A DNA stretch of 32,545 nt, taken from positions 1-32,545 of the forward strand of contig JAKBFW010000013.1 of NCBI GenBank assembly GCA_021833345.1, read 5' to 3'. A program made the translations under genes and the position numbers. The notes beneath the pieces are model-generated. The model worked only from the letters and a program-made list of their open reading frames with translations, made no database searches and was not told the DNA's origin. Source of the DNA: Pseudomonadota bacterium (lineage in GTDB: Bacteria > Actinomycetota > Actinomycetes > Actinomycetales > Cellulomonadaceae). Positions 6,530 through 14,997 of this stretch are shown in pieces; the stretch's first letter is position 1, and each line of letters starts with the position of its first letter.

Positions 6530-9042
6530 CAGACGCCCGGTCGACGACCTCGACGCGGCGGTTGCCCGCGCCGGGACGACCGGTTCCCGTCTCGACGTAC
6601 CGGGTCCAGCTCGGCGCGGACCTCACCTTCGACGACGTCGCCGCGCAGGTGCCATACCTGGCCGACCTCGGCGTCACGCACGTCTACCTCTCCCCCGTGC
6701 TGCGCGCGGCCCCGGGCTCGACCCACGGGTACGACGTCGTGGACCACCGGGAGATCGCGCCGGTCCTCGGCGGGCTCCCGGCGCTGCGACGGCTCGCTGC
6801 CACGGCACGCGCCGCCGGTCTCGGGCTCGTGCTGGACATCGTCCCCAACCACATGGCCGTCCCGACCCCGGCGTGGCACAACCGTGCGTTGTGGTCCGTG
6901 CTGGCCGACGGTCCCGAGTCGCCGTACGCGGCCTGGTTCGACGTCGACTGGTCGGCCGGGGCGGGCGCGGTGCTCATGCCCGTGCTCGGTGATCGCATCG
7001 GCACGGTGCTCGCCCGGGACGAGCTCGTCCTCGACGACGTGACGATCCCCGGCGACGACGCACCGCGCACCGTCCTGCGCTACCACGACCACGTGTTCCC
7101 GGTCCGGGCGGGGACCGAGCAGCTGCCGCTCGGCGAGCTCGTCGAGCGCCAGCACTACCGTCTCGCGTACTGGCGGGTGGCCGACGAGGAGCTCAACTAC
7201 CGACGCTTCTTCGACGTCGAGACCCTGGCCGCGATCCGTGTCGAGGACCCCGAGGTGTTCGACGCCACCCATGACCTGGTGCTCAACCTCCTCGCCGAGG
7301 GAACCATCGACGGGCTCCGGATCGACCACCCCGACGGTCTCGCCGACCCCGCCGGGTACCTGTCACGCCTGCGCGAGCGCACGGGCGGCGCGTGGGTCGT
7401 CGTCGAGAAGATCCTGCAGGGCGACGAGGAGCTCCCGGGCGACTGGGACACCGCGGGGACGACCGGCTACGACGCGCTGTGGCGCATCCAGCAGGTGTTC
7501 GTGGACCCGAGCGGCGCCGCGGTGCTCGGTTCCGTGATGCACCGGCTCACGGGTGACACCTCCGACGCGCTCCCGTCGATCGTCGAGGCGGCGAAGCGCG
7601 AGGTCGTCGACGGCGCGCTGTACGCCGAGGTGTACCGCCTGACCGAGCTCGCCGCCACCATCTGCCACGAGGACCTTCGCCTGCGGGACCACACCTGGCG
7701 CTCGCTGCACGACTGCCTGGTCGAGCTGCTCGTCGCGTTCGACCGCTACCGCGCGTATGTCGTCCCGGGCGCAGCCGTGCACCCGGACTCCGTCGACGCG
7801 CTCGAGACTGCCGCGCAGATCGCTCGCGAGCGACTCTCCCCCGAGCGCGCCGAGACGATGGACGTGCTGGTCGACCTCCTCCTCGGGCGCGAGGCCGGGA
7901 GCGCGGGCCGGACCCGTGGCGCTCGGCGGGACGAGCTCGTGGTCCGGTTCCAGCAGACCTGCGGCGCCGTGATGGCCAAGGGCGTCGAAGACACCGCGTT
8001 CTACCGCTGGACGCAGCTCGTCGGCCTGTGCGAGGTCGGCGGGGAGCCTGCGCGGTTCGCCCTGACCCCGACCGAGCTCGCGTCCTGGGCGGCGCGGGCC
8101 CAGTCCCAGAACCCCCTCGGCCTCACGACGCTCTCGACCCACGACACGAAACGGAGCAGCGACGTCCGCGCCCGCCTCGGCGTGCTGTCCGAGGTCCCGA
8201 CCGAGTGGTCACAGCTCGTCGACCGGCTGCGCAGCGCATCTGCGGCGTACCGGAGCGCGCTGCTGGACGGGCGGATCGAGAACCTGCTGTGGCAGGCCCT
8301 CGCGGGGACGTGGAGCCCGGACGGCCCGATCGAGGGCGAGCGGCTCGCCGCCTATCTCGTCAAAGCAACCCGCGAGGCCGGGTCGCGGACGACCTGGACC
8401 GCACCGGACGCGGCCTACGAGACGGCGGTCCTGGAGGTGGCTCGTCGCGCGCTCGCCGATCCCGCGGTGGTCGCGCTGCTGACCGCCTGGGAGCAGCGCA
8501 CCCGCGATGCGGTGCGCGCCGCCACGCTCGGCACCTCACTGGTCCAGCTCACCCTCCCGGGGGTCGCCGACGTCTACCAGGGCACCGAGGTCACCTCGAT
8601 GGCCCTGGTCGACCCGGACAATCGACGGCCGGTGCACACCGCCGCGATCGCGGCCCGGCTCGCCCGCCTCGACGACGGCGCGGGTCCTCGTGACCTCGCG
8701 GACGAGAAGCTGGTCGTCACCTCGCGCGCGCTGCGGACCCGCCGCGATCTTGCCGAGGTGTTCGTCGGCGCGGACGCCGGTTTCGTCGCCCTCGCGCACT
8801 CGTCCGGTCACACGATCTCGTACGCGCGCACGGTGGCCGGGGACGCGCGGGTCGTCGTCGTCGCGACGCGGCTGGCGATCGCCCTCGACCGGCTCGGGGG
8901 GTGGGGCGAGCACACCGTCGCGCTGCCTGACGGCGAGTGGCACGACGTCCTGACCGATCGCACCACCCTCGGCGGCGTCCAGCCTGTCGGACCGCTGCTC
9001 GACCGCCTCCCGGTCGCGCTCCTGGTCAGAGCCGCCACGTGA
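6526..9042 (+). CDS. treY: Malto-oligosyltrehalose synthase TreY
   Basis: An 838-residue GH13 family 26 enzyme that isomerises the reducing-end alpha-1,4 bond of maltodextrin to alpha,alpha-1,1, giving maltooligosyltrehalose. The N-terminal signature STYRVQLGADLTFDD leads into YLSPVLRAAPGSTHGYDV. Catalytic regions are DIVPNHMAVP (Asp104), LRIDHPDGL (nucleophile Asp267), VVVEKIL (Glu294) and LSTHDTKRSSDVRARL (Asp540). Length fits the family. The GTG at 6526 overlaps the glgX stop as GTGA; the track start at 5938 lies inside glgX and is a shadow. The gene is followed by treZ, again with a GTGA overlap. The identity is secure from the motifs plus operon order. Confidence 0.97.
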   Translation: MTDARSTTSTRRLPAPGRPVPVSTYRVQLGADLTFDDVAAQVPYLADLGVTHVYLSPVLRAAPGSTHGYDVVDHREIAPVLGGLPALRRLAATARAAGLGLVLDIVPNHMAVPTPAWHNRALWSVLADGPESPYAAWFDVDWSAGAGAVLMPVLGDRIGTVLARDELVLDDVTIPGDDAPRTVLRYHDHVFPVRAGTEQLPLGELVERQHYRLAYWRVADEELNYRRFFDVETLAAIRVEDPEVFDATHDLVLNLLAEGTIDGLRIDHPDGLADPAGYLSRLRERTGGAWVVVEKILQGDEELPGDWDTAGTTGYDALWRIQQVFVDPSGAAVLGSVMHRLTGDTSDALPSIVEAAKREVVDGALYAEVYRLTELAATICHEDLRLRDHTWRSLHDCLVELLVAFDRYRAYVVPGAAVHPDSVDALETAAQIARERLSPERAETMDVLVDLLLGREAGSAGRTRGARRDELVVRFQQTCGAVMAKGVEDTAFYRWTQLVGLCEVGGEPARFALTPTELASWAARAQSQNPLGLTTLSTHDTKRSSDVRARLGVLSEVPTEWSQLVDRLRSASAAYRSALLDGRIENLLWQALAGTWSPDGPIEGERLAAYLVKATREAGSRTTWTAPDAAYETAVLEVARRALADPAVVALLTAWEQRTRDAVRAATLGTSLVQLTLPGVADVYQGTEVTSMALVDPDNRRPVHTAAIAARLARLDDGAGPRDLADEKLVVTSRALRTRRDLAEVFVGADAGFVALAHSSGHTISYARTVAGDARVVVVATRLAIALDRLGGWGEHTVALPDGEWHDVLTDRTTLGGVQPVGPLLDRLPVALLVRAAT

Positions 9043-10874
9043 GCGACGTCGGCCCGCGGGTCTGGGCGCCGTCGGCCGAGACGGTCGAGCTCGTCCTCCG
9101 GGGAGACCCCGGCACCGAGGCACGGATCCGGATGTCGCGCGCCGTCGGCGGCTGGTGGGTCGCCGAGACCGGACTCTCCCACGGGACCGACTACGCCTTC
9201 GCGGTGGACGGCGGAGAACCGCGACCGGACCCGCGCAGCCGCTGGCAGCCACAGGGGGTGCACGGTCCGAGCCGGGTGCTCGACGTGGACCGGTTCGCGT
9301 GGACGGACGGCGGCTGGATCGGCCGGGACGCCCGCGGGGCGGTCACCTACGAGCTCCACCTCGGGACGTTCACCCCCGAGGGCACCTTCGCCGCGGCCGT
9401 CGATCGCCTCGACCACCTGGTCGAGCTCGGGGTCGACCTGGTCGAGCTCATGCCCGTCGCAGCCTTCAACGGCGTGCACGGGTGGGGGTATGACGGCGTG
9501 AGCCTGTTCGCGGTGCACGAGCCGTACGGCGGCCCGCAGGGGCTGCAGTCGTTCGTCGATGCCGCGCATGCACGGGGGCTGGCCGTGTGCCTGGACGTGG
9601 TGCACAACCACCTCGGTCCCTCCGGGAACTATCTCGGGACGTTCGGTCCCTACTTCACCGAGGCGCACCAGACCCCGTGGGGGGCGGCCGTCAACCTGGA
9701 CGACGACGGCGCTCGCGAGGTCCGCCGGTGGATCTGTGACAGTGCGCTGCAGTGGTTCCGCGACTTCCACGTCGACGCGCTTCGCCTGGACGCGGTCCAT
9801 GCGCTGGTCGACGGCTCGCCGCGGCACCTGCTCGCCCAGCTCGCCGACGAGGTCGCCCGGCTCGCGACGAGGCTCGGCAGACCGCTCTCCCTGATCGCCG
9901 AGTCCGACCTGAACGACCCGGTCTCGGTGACCCCGACGGCACAGGGCGGCTGGGGGATGACGGCTCAGTGGGCGGACGACGTCCATCACGCGATCCATGC
10001 CCTCGTCACCGGCGAACGCCACGGGTACTACGTCGACTTCGGTTCGCCCGAGGTCCTGCGCATCGCGCTGACCGGTGCGTTCGTGCACGACGGCGCATGG
10101 TCGACGTTCCGCGGGCGGCGGTGGGGCCGCCCGGTCCCCGCCGGCACCGACGGGCACCGCTTCGTGGTGTTCGCCTCCGACCACGACCAGGTCGGGAACC
10201 GCGCCCTGGGCGATCGACCGTCCGAACGTCTCGACACCGGCGCCCTGGCGGCCGAGGCGGCGCTCGTGCTGCTCTCCCCGTTCACCCCGATGCTCTTCAT
10301 GGGTGAGGAATGGGGTGCGCGCACCCGGTGGCAGTACTTCACCGACCACCCCGAGCCCGAGCTCGCCCGCGCCGTCCGGGAGGGGCGCCAGGCCGAGTTC
10401 GGGAACCACGGCTGGGCCGCGCTGTACGGGGCCGAGGTGACGGTCCCCGACCCGCAGTCCCCCGGAACGTTCGCCGCCAGCCGGCTCGACTGGTCCGAGC
10501 CGGCCGACCCGGAGCACGGGCGGCTGCAGGACTGGTACCGGCAGCTCATCGCGTTGCGCCGCAGCGTCGCCGACCTCGGTTCGGGTGACCTCGCGGCGAC
10601 GTCGGTGCGGTTCCGCGCGGACGAGTCGCGCCCCGCACGGGAGGTGGTCGACAGCGCGGCCGGTGTCCCGTGGAGCGGTTGGGTCGTCGTGCACCGGGGG
10701 GCTGCCCGCGTCGTCGTGAACCTCTCCGACGGCGACCGCAGGATCCCGGTGACGCTGACCGGTCCGGTCGACGTCCGCGCGTCCTGGTCCGGCTGCACCG
10801 TGGCGCCACCCGGACCCGACGGCTCGGAGGCCACCGTCGTGCTGCCCGGGCGCAGCGTCGCCGTCCTCGCCTGA
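9039..10874 (+). CDS. treZ: Malto-oligosyltrehalose trehalohydrolase TreZ
   Basis: A 611-residue GH13 family 10 enzyme that cleaves trehalose from the end of maltooligosyltrehalose, the last step of the TreXYZ route. It opens with the short CBM48-like domain PRVWAPSAETVELVL, then YELHLGTFTPEGTF and LVELMPVAAFNGVHGWGYD. Catalytic regions are DVVHNHLG (Asp186), LRLDAVHAL (nucleophile Asp251), IAESDLND (Glu288) and SDHDQVGN (Asp383). The C-terminal beta domain ends VVLPGRSVAVLA. GTG at 9039 overlaps the treY TGA, so it is translated from the same message. The track start at 8937 lies inside treY and is not used. Confidence 0.96.
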   Translation: MSDVGPRVWAPSAETVELVLRGDPGTEARIRMSRAVGGWWVAETGLSHGTDYAFAVDGGEPRPDPRSRWQPQGVHGPSRVLDVDRFAWTDGGWIGRDARGAVTYELHLGTFTPEGTFAAAVDRLDHLVELGVDLVELMPVAAFNGVHGWGYDGVSLFAVHEPYGGPQGLQSFVDAAHARGLAVCLDVVHNHLGPSGNYLGTFGPYFTEAHQTPWGAAVNLDDDGAREVRRWICDSALQWFRDFHVDALRLDAVHALVDGSPRHLLAQLADEVARLATRLGRPLSLIAESDLNDPVSVTPTAQGGWGMTAQWADDVHHAIHALVTGERHGYYVDFGSPEVLRIALTGAFVHDGAWSTFRGRRWGRPVPAGTDGHRFVVFASDHDQVGNRALGDRPSERLDTGALAAEAALVLLSPFTPMLFMGEEWGARTRWQYFTDHPEPELARAVREGRQAEFGNHGWAALYGAEVTVPDPQSPGTFAASRLDWSEPADPEHGRLQDWYRQLIALRRSVADLGSGDLAATSVRFRADESRPAREVVDSAAGVPWSGWVVVHRGAARVVVNLSDGDRRIPVTLTGPVDVRASWSGCTVAPPGPDGSEATVVLPGRSVAVLA

Positions 10875-10902
10875 AGCGGACCGCTCCCGGCCGGGACGCG
10901 GC

Positions 10903-10908
10903 TAGCCT
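10903..10908 (+). promoter_or_regulatory. Candidate -10 hexamer TAGCCT for the PPK2 gene
   Basis: TAGCCT lies 27 nt before the ATG at 10935. A start point near 10915 would give a roughly 20-nt leader containing the strong Shine-Dalgarno GGGAGGAG (10922-10929). This suggests the PPK2 gene is transcribed separately from treXYZ. Confidence 0.5.
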
Positions 10909-10934
10909 GGCCACACCCCACGGGAGGAGCCACG

Positions 10935-11795
10935 ATGTCCACGAGCGAGCGCTGGTCGGCGCCAGCCTCCGAGGTCCTGCGGCCGGAGCCGGGCTTCCGG
11001 TTCGCCGCCGCCGACGCCGGTGGCACGCCGGGGTGGCGCGGCGACAAGGACGACGTCGAGGACCACCTGGCGAAGCGGGCCGCGCATCTCTCGGACCTGC
11101 AGGAGAGGTTGTACGCGCACGGCCGGTCCGGGGGGCGACGCTCGGTCCTGCTCGTGCTGCAGGGCATGGACACCGCAGGGAAGGGCGGGATCGTCCGGCA
11201 CGTCGTCGGGCTCGTCGACCCGGGAGGGGTGCAGCACACGTCGTTCGGGGTGCCGACCGCGGCCGAGCGCGAGCACCACTTCCTGTGGCGGATCCGCAAC
11301 GCGCTTCCCGCACCCGGCTACCTCGGCGTGTTCGACCGGTCCCAGTACGAGGACGTGCTCGTGGCCCGGGTGCACGGGCTGGTCCCACCTGACGTCTGGG
11401 AGGCCCGGTACGACGAGATCAACGCGTTCGAGCGAGCGATCGCCGAGGCGGGCACCGTGATCGTCAAGGTGGCCCTCGTCGTCTCTCTGGACGAGCAGCG
11501 TGCGCGCCTCCAGGAGAGGCTCGACCGCGCCGACAAGCGCTGGAAGTACAACCCGGACGACCTCGACGAACGCGTCCTGTGGTCCGTCTACCAGCAGGCC
11601 TACCAGGCCGTCCTGGACCGCACCTCGACGGACGTCGCGCCGTGGTACGTCGTCCCCGCCGACAAGAAGTGGTTCGCGCGCCTCGCGGTCACCGAGCTGC
11701 TCACCGAGTCGCTCGAGTCGCTCGACCTCGACTGGCCACCCGCCCACTTCGACGTGGCGGCGGAGACGGCGCGACTGGCCGAGCTGCGACCCTGA
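10935..11795 (+). CDS. PPK2-family polyphosphate kinase / polyphosphate:nucleotide phosphotransferase
   Basis: A 286-residue P-loop kinase of the PPK2 family, which transfers phosphate between polyphosphate and nucleotides. It shows Walker A LQGMDTAGKGG (about 75-85), HTSFGVPTAAEREHHFLWR (lid and arginine region from about 101) and Walker B GVFDRSQYEDVLVARVH (Asp133). RWKYNPDDLDER and APWYVVPADKKWFARLAV are further PPK2 signatures. Single-domain length is normal. GGGAGGAG 5 nt before the ATG fixes the start. Whether it acts mainly on AMP, ADP or GDP cannot be decided by eye. In an energy-storage neighbourhood it may link polyphosphate to nucleotide regeneration (inference). Confidence 0.92.
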   Translation: MSTSERWSAPASEVLRPEPGFRFAAADAGGTPGWRGDKDDVEDHLAKRAAHLSDLQERLYAHGRSGGRRSVLLVLQGMDTAGKGGIVRHVVGLVDPGGVQHTSFGVPTAAEREHHFLWRIRNALPAPGYLGVFDRSQYEDVLVARVHGLVPPDVWEARYDEINAFERAIAEAGTVIVKVALVVSLDEQRARLQERLDRADKRWKYNPDDLDERVLWSVYQQAYQAVLDRTSTDVAPWYVVPADKKWFARLAVTELLTESLESLDLDWPPAHFDVAAETARLAELRP

Positions 11796-11859
11796 CCAGG
11801 ACGTCCGCCTCGATGCTCCCGATCCCGTTCGCGATCCACGACGCGCCGATCGCCCCGGT

Positions 11860-11865
11860 TACCCT
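11860..11865 (+). promoter_or_regulatory. Candidate -10 hexamer TACCCT before the RibD-like reductase
   Basis: TACCCT would start a transcript near 11872. That gives a leader of about 45 nt with the Shine-Dalgarno-like GAGAGG (11905-11910) 6 nt from the ATG. The -35 is weak. Confidence 0.35.
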
Positions 11866-11916
11866 GAGCCCACCACCCGTCTCCCCGTCGGGCGGTCGAT
11901 CTGCGAGAGGCGGCGC

Positions 11917-12768
11917 ATGACCGACGGCCCGACGCTCGACGTGCTGCTCCCCCTGCCCCGCGCGGGCAACCGGATTCCGCCGTCGGCGAACGAGGACGAG
12001 CTGATCGCGCTCTACGCGCACCCCGCACCGGGACCGCGCGGCGTCGGACCGGACGCCCGGCCGCGAGCACACGTCCGTGCGAACATGGTCAGCACGCTCG
12101 ACGGCGCCGCGACGGGCGCGGACCACGTGTCGGGGTCGATCAACAACGCGGCCGATCACCGTGTGTTCGGCGTGCTGCGCGCCGTCGCGGACGTCGTCCT
12201 GATCGGGGCAGGCACCGCGCGGGCGGAGGGCTACGCCGACGTCCGCATCCCGGAACCTCTTCTGGCAGGTCGACGGGCACGCGGGCAGTCGGACCTGCCG
12301 GAGCTCGCGGTGGTGAGCGCGACGGGTACCCTGCCCGATGGCCTGCTGGACTCCGACTCTCCGCCGTTCGTCCTCACGACCGCGGCGCGCCCGGACCTCG
12401 CGGCACTGCAGCACCGGATCGGCACCGAGCGGGTGCTCGTCGTCGGGCACGGCGCCTCGGTCGACGTGGCCCGAGCGCTCGACGTGCTCGCCGCACGCGG
12501 GCTACGGCGCGTGCTCACAGAAGGGGGACCCCGCCTCGTGGGCGAGCTGGCACACGCCGGTGTCCTCGACGAGCTGTGCCTGACCTGGAGCCCTCTCGTC
12601 GTCGCCGGTCCCGCACCGCGCATCGCCGACGCGGCCGGCTGGCTCGCACCGGCGGTCACCGCGCGGCCGGCCCACCTCCTTCACTCCGCGGGGGTCCTGC
12701 TCGGGCGATGGGTTCTCGACGCGGCCAGCGGATCCTCCTCGTGGTCCACCGGCACGCCGCCGGGCTAG
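11917..12768 (+). CDS. Pyrimidine reductase family protein (RibD C-terminal-like)
   Basis: A 283-residue stand-alone RibD C-terminal domain protein, of the fold shared with dihydrofolate reductase, expected to bind NAD(P)H. Typical features are VRANMVSTLDGAATG, SGSINNAADHRVFGVLRAVADVVLIGAGTARAEGY, and LTEGGPRLVGELAHAGVLDELCLT near the end. It lacks the zinc deaminase half of bifunctional RibD, so it may act in flavin or related pteridine reduction; the true substrate is not visible. The ATG at 11917 has GAGAGG 6 nt upstream; the track start at 11500 lies inside ppk2. Its TAG stop is also the first three bases of the next gene's -10 box. Confidence 0.85.
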   Translation: MTDGPTLDVLLPLPRAGNRIPPSANEDELIALYAHPAPGPRGVGPDARPRAHVRANMVSTLDGAATGADHVSGSINNAADHRVFGVLRAVADVVLIGAGTARAEGYADVRIPEPLLAGRRARGQSDLPELAVVSATGTLPDGLLDSDSPPFVLTTAARPDLAALQHRIGTERVLVVGHGASVDVARALDVLAARGLRRVLTEGGPRLVGELAHAGVLDELCLTWSPLVVAGPAPRIADAAGWLAPAVTARPAHLLHSAGVLLGRWVLDAASGSSSWSTGTPPG

Positions 12769-12771
12769 GCT
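12766..12771 (+). promoter_or_regulatory. Leaderless -10 hexamer TAGGCT overlapping a stop codon
   Basis: TAGGCT ends 6 nt before the GTG at 12778. Its first three bases are the stop codon of the upstream reductase gene. There is no room for a Shine-Dalgarno, so the downstream gene is probably read from a leaderless transcript. Confidence 0.55.
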
Positions 12772-12777
12772 CGCCGC

Positions 12778-13263
12778 GTGACCGACACGATCCTCGTCCT
12801 CACGGAGGACACCCTCGCCCCCGTCGACATCGACCATCTGCTCTCGCTGCACGAGGGCGAGACGTTGGCGTACCACGTGCTCGTTCCGGCGGACACCGCA
12901 CGCAACCTGCTCTCGTCCTTGATCGATCACCTCAGTCTCGGCGAGCTCCACGACGCATGGGAGGACGTGCTCGGCCGCGAACCGGAGCCCCGCGAGGCCC
13001 GCGCCGATGCCGAGCAGCAGCTGCGTGGCAGCCTCGAGGCGTTCCGTGCCGCCGGCCGTCAGGCGACCGGCGAGGTCGTGGACGACGACCCGCTCCCCGC
13101 TCTCCGCTCCGCGGTCGCCGACCTCGAGATCCGCGAGATCGCCGTCATCACATACCCGCACGCGGTGGCTGACACCTTCCACCGGGACTGGGCGTCACGC
13201 GCGCGCGACGAGCTCCGGGTCCCCGTCCTGCACCTCTACTCCGGCACGAGCGAGCTCGGCTGA
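12778..13263 (+). CDS. Conserved-looking small protein of unknown function (161 aa)
   Basis: A soluble 161-residue protein without signal peptide or membrane segment. It reads as alternating strands and helices: an opening strand DTILVLTED, a strand LAYHVLVPAD, a central charged helical stretch (about residues 60-100, rich in E, A and R) and the strands IREIAVITYPHA and VPVLHLYSGTSELG. The arrangement is reminiscent of a Rossmann-like or universal-stress-like fold, but the G-2x-G-9x-G ATP motif of UspA is not seen, so I assign no function. The start GTG 12778 is set by the leaderless TAGGCT box. A strong terminator follows. Confidence 0.8.
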   Translation: MTDTILVLTEDTLAPVDIDHLLSLHEGETLAYHVLVPADTARNLLSSLIDHLSLGELHDAWEDVLGREPEPREARADAEQQLRGSLEAFRAAGRQATGEVVDDDPLPALRSAVADLEIREIAVITYPHAVADTFHRDWASRARDELRVPVLHLYSGTSELG

Positions 13264-13279
13264 CGTTCCTCGCGGGCGA

Positions 13280-13318
13280 GACGCCCCACGCCGGCCCTCG
13301 GGCACGGCGCGGGGCGTC
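13280..13318. terminator. Strong hairpin, probable bidirectional terminator
   Basis: GACGCCCC (13280-13287) pairs with GGGGCGTC (13311-13318), and the interior CGCCG/CGGCG and GCCC/GGGC extend it to a near-continuous stem. It sits between the convergent 161-aa gene and gnd. There is no long T tract, as is common in high-GC actinobacteria. Confidence 0.75.
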
Positions 13319-13333
13319 TGCGGCGTGCTCGGC

Positions 13334-14788
13334 TCAGAGCGTGGTCTCGGTCCGGTCGCCGGTCCACTCGGTGTGGAACGTGCCGTCGCGGTCGGTGCGC
13401 CGGTAGGTGTGCGCACCGAAGAAGTCACGCTGAGCCTGGATCAGCGCGGCCGGGAGCCGTGCCGCGCGGACCCCGTCGTAGTAGGCCAGCGACGACGAGA
13501 ACGCCGGCGTCGGCACGCCGTTGAGCGCAGCCTGGGACACCACCCGGCGCCAGGACGGCACGCCGGCGGCGACGGCCTCGGTGAAGTACGGGTCGGCGAG
13601 CAGCAGCGCCAGGTCCGCATCGCGCTCGTAGGCCTCGGTGATCCGGTTCAGGAACCGGGCCCGGATGATGCAACCACCGCGCCAGATCCGCGCCATCGCG
13701 CCGCGGTCGATGTCCCACCCGAACTCGGCCGACGCCGCGGCGATCTGGTCGAACCCCTGCGAGTACGCGACGACCTTCGATGCGTACAGCGCGAGCCGCA
13801 CGTCCTCGATGAACGCCGCGCGATCCGCGACGTCCCACTCCCCTGCCTCGCCGCGCAGCGCGACCGCGGCAGCGCGCTGCGGCACCGACCCGGACAGCGC
13901 ACGGGCGAACGTGGCCTCGGCGATCCCGGTGATCGGGACGCCCAGGTCCAAGGCGTTCTGCACGGTCCAGCGCCCGGTGCCCTTCTGCTCGGCCTGGTCC
14001 AGGACGACGTCGACGAACGCGAGCCCGGTGGCCGCGTCGACGTGCGCGAGGACGTCGGCGGTGATCTCGATGAGGAACGACTCGAGGTCCCCCGCGTTCC
14101 ACTCCGCGAAGATCTGGGCGATCTCGGCGGCTGAGGCACCGAGCCCCTGCTTGAGGAGGTCGTACGCCTCGGCGATCAGCTGCATGTCCGCGTACTCGAT
14201 GCCGTTGTGGACCATCTTCACGAAGTGCCCGGCGCCGTCGGAGCCGACGTAGGTGCAGCACGGCACCCCGTCGACCTTCGCCGAGATGTCCTCGAGGATC
14301 GGCCCGAGGACCGCGTAGGACTCACGAGACCCACCCGGCATGATGCTCGGCCCGTTCAGCGCGCCCTCCTCGCCACCCGAGACCCCGGAGCCGACGAAGT
14401 GCAGCCCGCGCGCCCGCAGCGCCTCCTCGCGGCGCCGGGTGTCCGGGAAGTGGGCGTTGCCGGCGTCGATGACGATGTCGCCCTCGTCGAGCAGCGGCAC
14501 GAGCTCGTCGATCACGGCGTCGGTCGGTCCACCCGCCTTGACCATGATCACGACCTTGCGCGGCCGTGCGAGCGACGCCACGAAGTCCGCCATCGTCTCC
14601 GACGCCACGAACGTCCCCTCGTCGCCGTGGTCCGCGACGAGCGACTGCGTCTTGGCGAACGACCTGTTGTGGAGAGCGACCGTGTACCCGTGCCGGGCGA
14701 AGTTCCGCGCGAGGTTCCGTCCCATCACCGCCAGACCCGTCACGCCGATCTCCGCCACGCCGACCTGACCCACCGCTGCTCCAGACAT
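13334..14788 (-). CDS. gndA: 6-phosphogluconate dehydrogenase, decarboxylating
   Basis: A 484-residue enzyme of the oxidative pentose phosphate pathway, converting 6-phosphogluconate to ribulose 5-phosphate with reduction of NADP+. Motifs run in order: dinucleotide loop GVTGLAVMGRNLARNFA, LHNRS after strand 2 (Asn-Arg at this position favours NADP), SGVSGGEEGALNGPSIMPGG, active-site KMVHNGIEYADMQLIAEAYDLL, EQKGTGRWT, and the C-terminal substrate-binding QRDFFGAHTYRR. Length is normal for the homodimeric long form. GAAGGAG upstream of the ATG on the minus strand supports the start. It is transcribed alone, convergent with the 161-aa gene and divergent from the DUF3000 gene. Confidence 0.97.
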   Translation of the reverse strand: MSGAAVGQVGVAEIGVTGLAVMGRNLARNFARHGYTVALHNRSFAKTQSLVADHGDEGTFVASETMADFVASLARPRKVVIMVKAGGPTDAVIDELVPLLDEGDIVIDAGNAHFPDTRRREEALRARGLHFVGSGVSGGEEGALNGPSIMPGGSRESYAVLGPILEDISAKVDGVPCCTYVGSDGAGHFVKMVHNGIEYADMQLIAEAYDLLKQGLGASAAEIAQIFAEWNAGDLESFLIEITADVLAHVDAATGLAFVDVVLDQAEQKGTGRWTVQNALDLGVPITGIAEATFARALSGSVPQRAAAVALRGEAGEWDVADRAAFIEDVRLALYASKVVAYSQGFDQIAAASAEFGWDIDRGAMARIWRGGCIIRARFLNRITEAYERDADLALLLADPYFTEAVAAGVPSWRRVVSQAALNGVPTPAFSSSLAYYDGVRAARLPAALIQAQRDFFGAHTYRRTDRDGTFHTEWTGDRTETTL

Positions 14789-14917
14789 ACGCCGTGCGCT
14801 CCTTCACCGTGTCACCAGCGGGCCGCGAGGCGCTGACCCGTGCCGTCGTCGGCCCGAGCGACCAGCGCCGCCGACGCGCGGGGCGGTGCCGCACAGGCCA
14901 CCGGTCCCGGGAGCATC

Positions 14918-14923
14918 AGGGTA
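14918..14923 (-). promoter_or_regulatory. Candidate -10 hexamer for gndA
   Basis: On the minus strand the hexamer reads TACCCT, within GACTACCCTGATG. It would give a gndA leader of roughly 120 nt. The -35 region (GGACAG about 18 nt upstream) is only a partial match. No riboswitch-like structure was recognised in the leader. Confidence 0.35.
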
Positions 14924-14984
14924 GTCGCGCACGACCGACCGCTGTCCCGGCGTGCCACACCACAACACGGTGGGCGCCGAGCCG

Positions 14985-14990
14985 TAGTCT
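14985..14990 (+). promoter_or_regulatory. Leaderless -10 hexamer TAGTCT for the DUF3000 gene
   Basis: TAGTCT ends 7 nt before the GTG at 14998, which is followed at once by an in-frame ATG. This is a typical actinobacterial leaderless arrangement. Confidence 0.55.
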
Positions 14991-14997
14991 CCGAGAC

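Noticed and set aside
8808-10694. 628-aa minus-strand ORF opposite treZ
   Set aside because: Antisense shadow without domains; TreZ carries all catalytic motifs.
11780-11900. Protein-like minus-strand stretch VTGAIGASWIANGIGSIEAD between ppk2 and the reductase gene
   Set aside because: Only about 30 residues, and it continues into shadow sequence over ppk2. There is no stop or frame evidence for a real gene end, and a plus-strand promoter explains the spacer.
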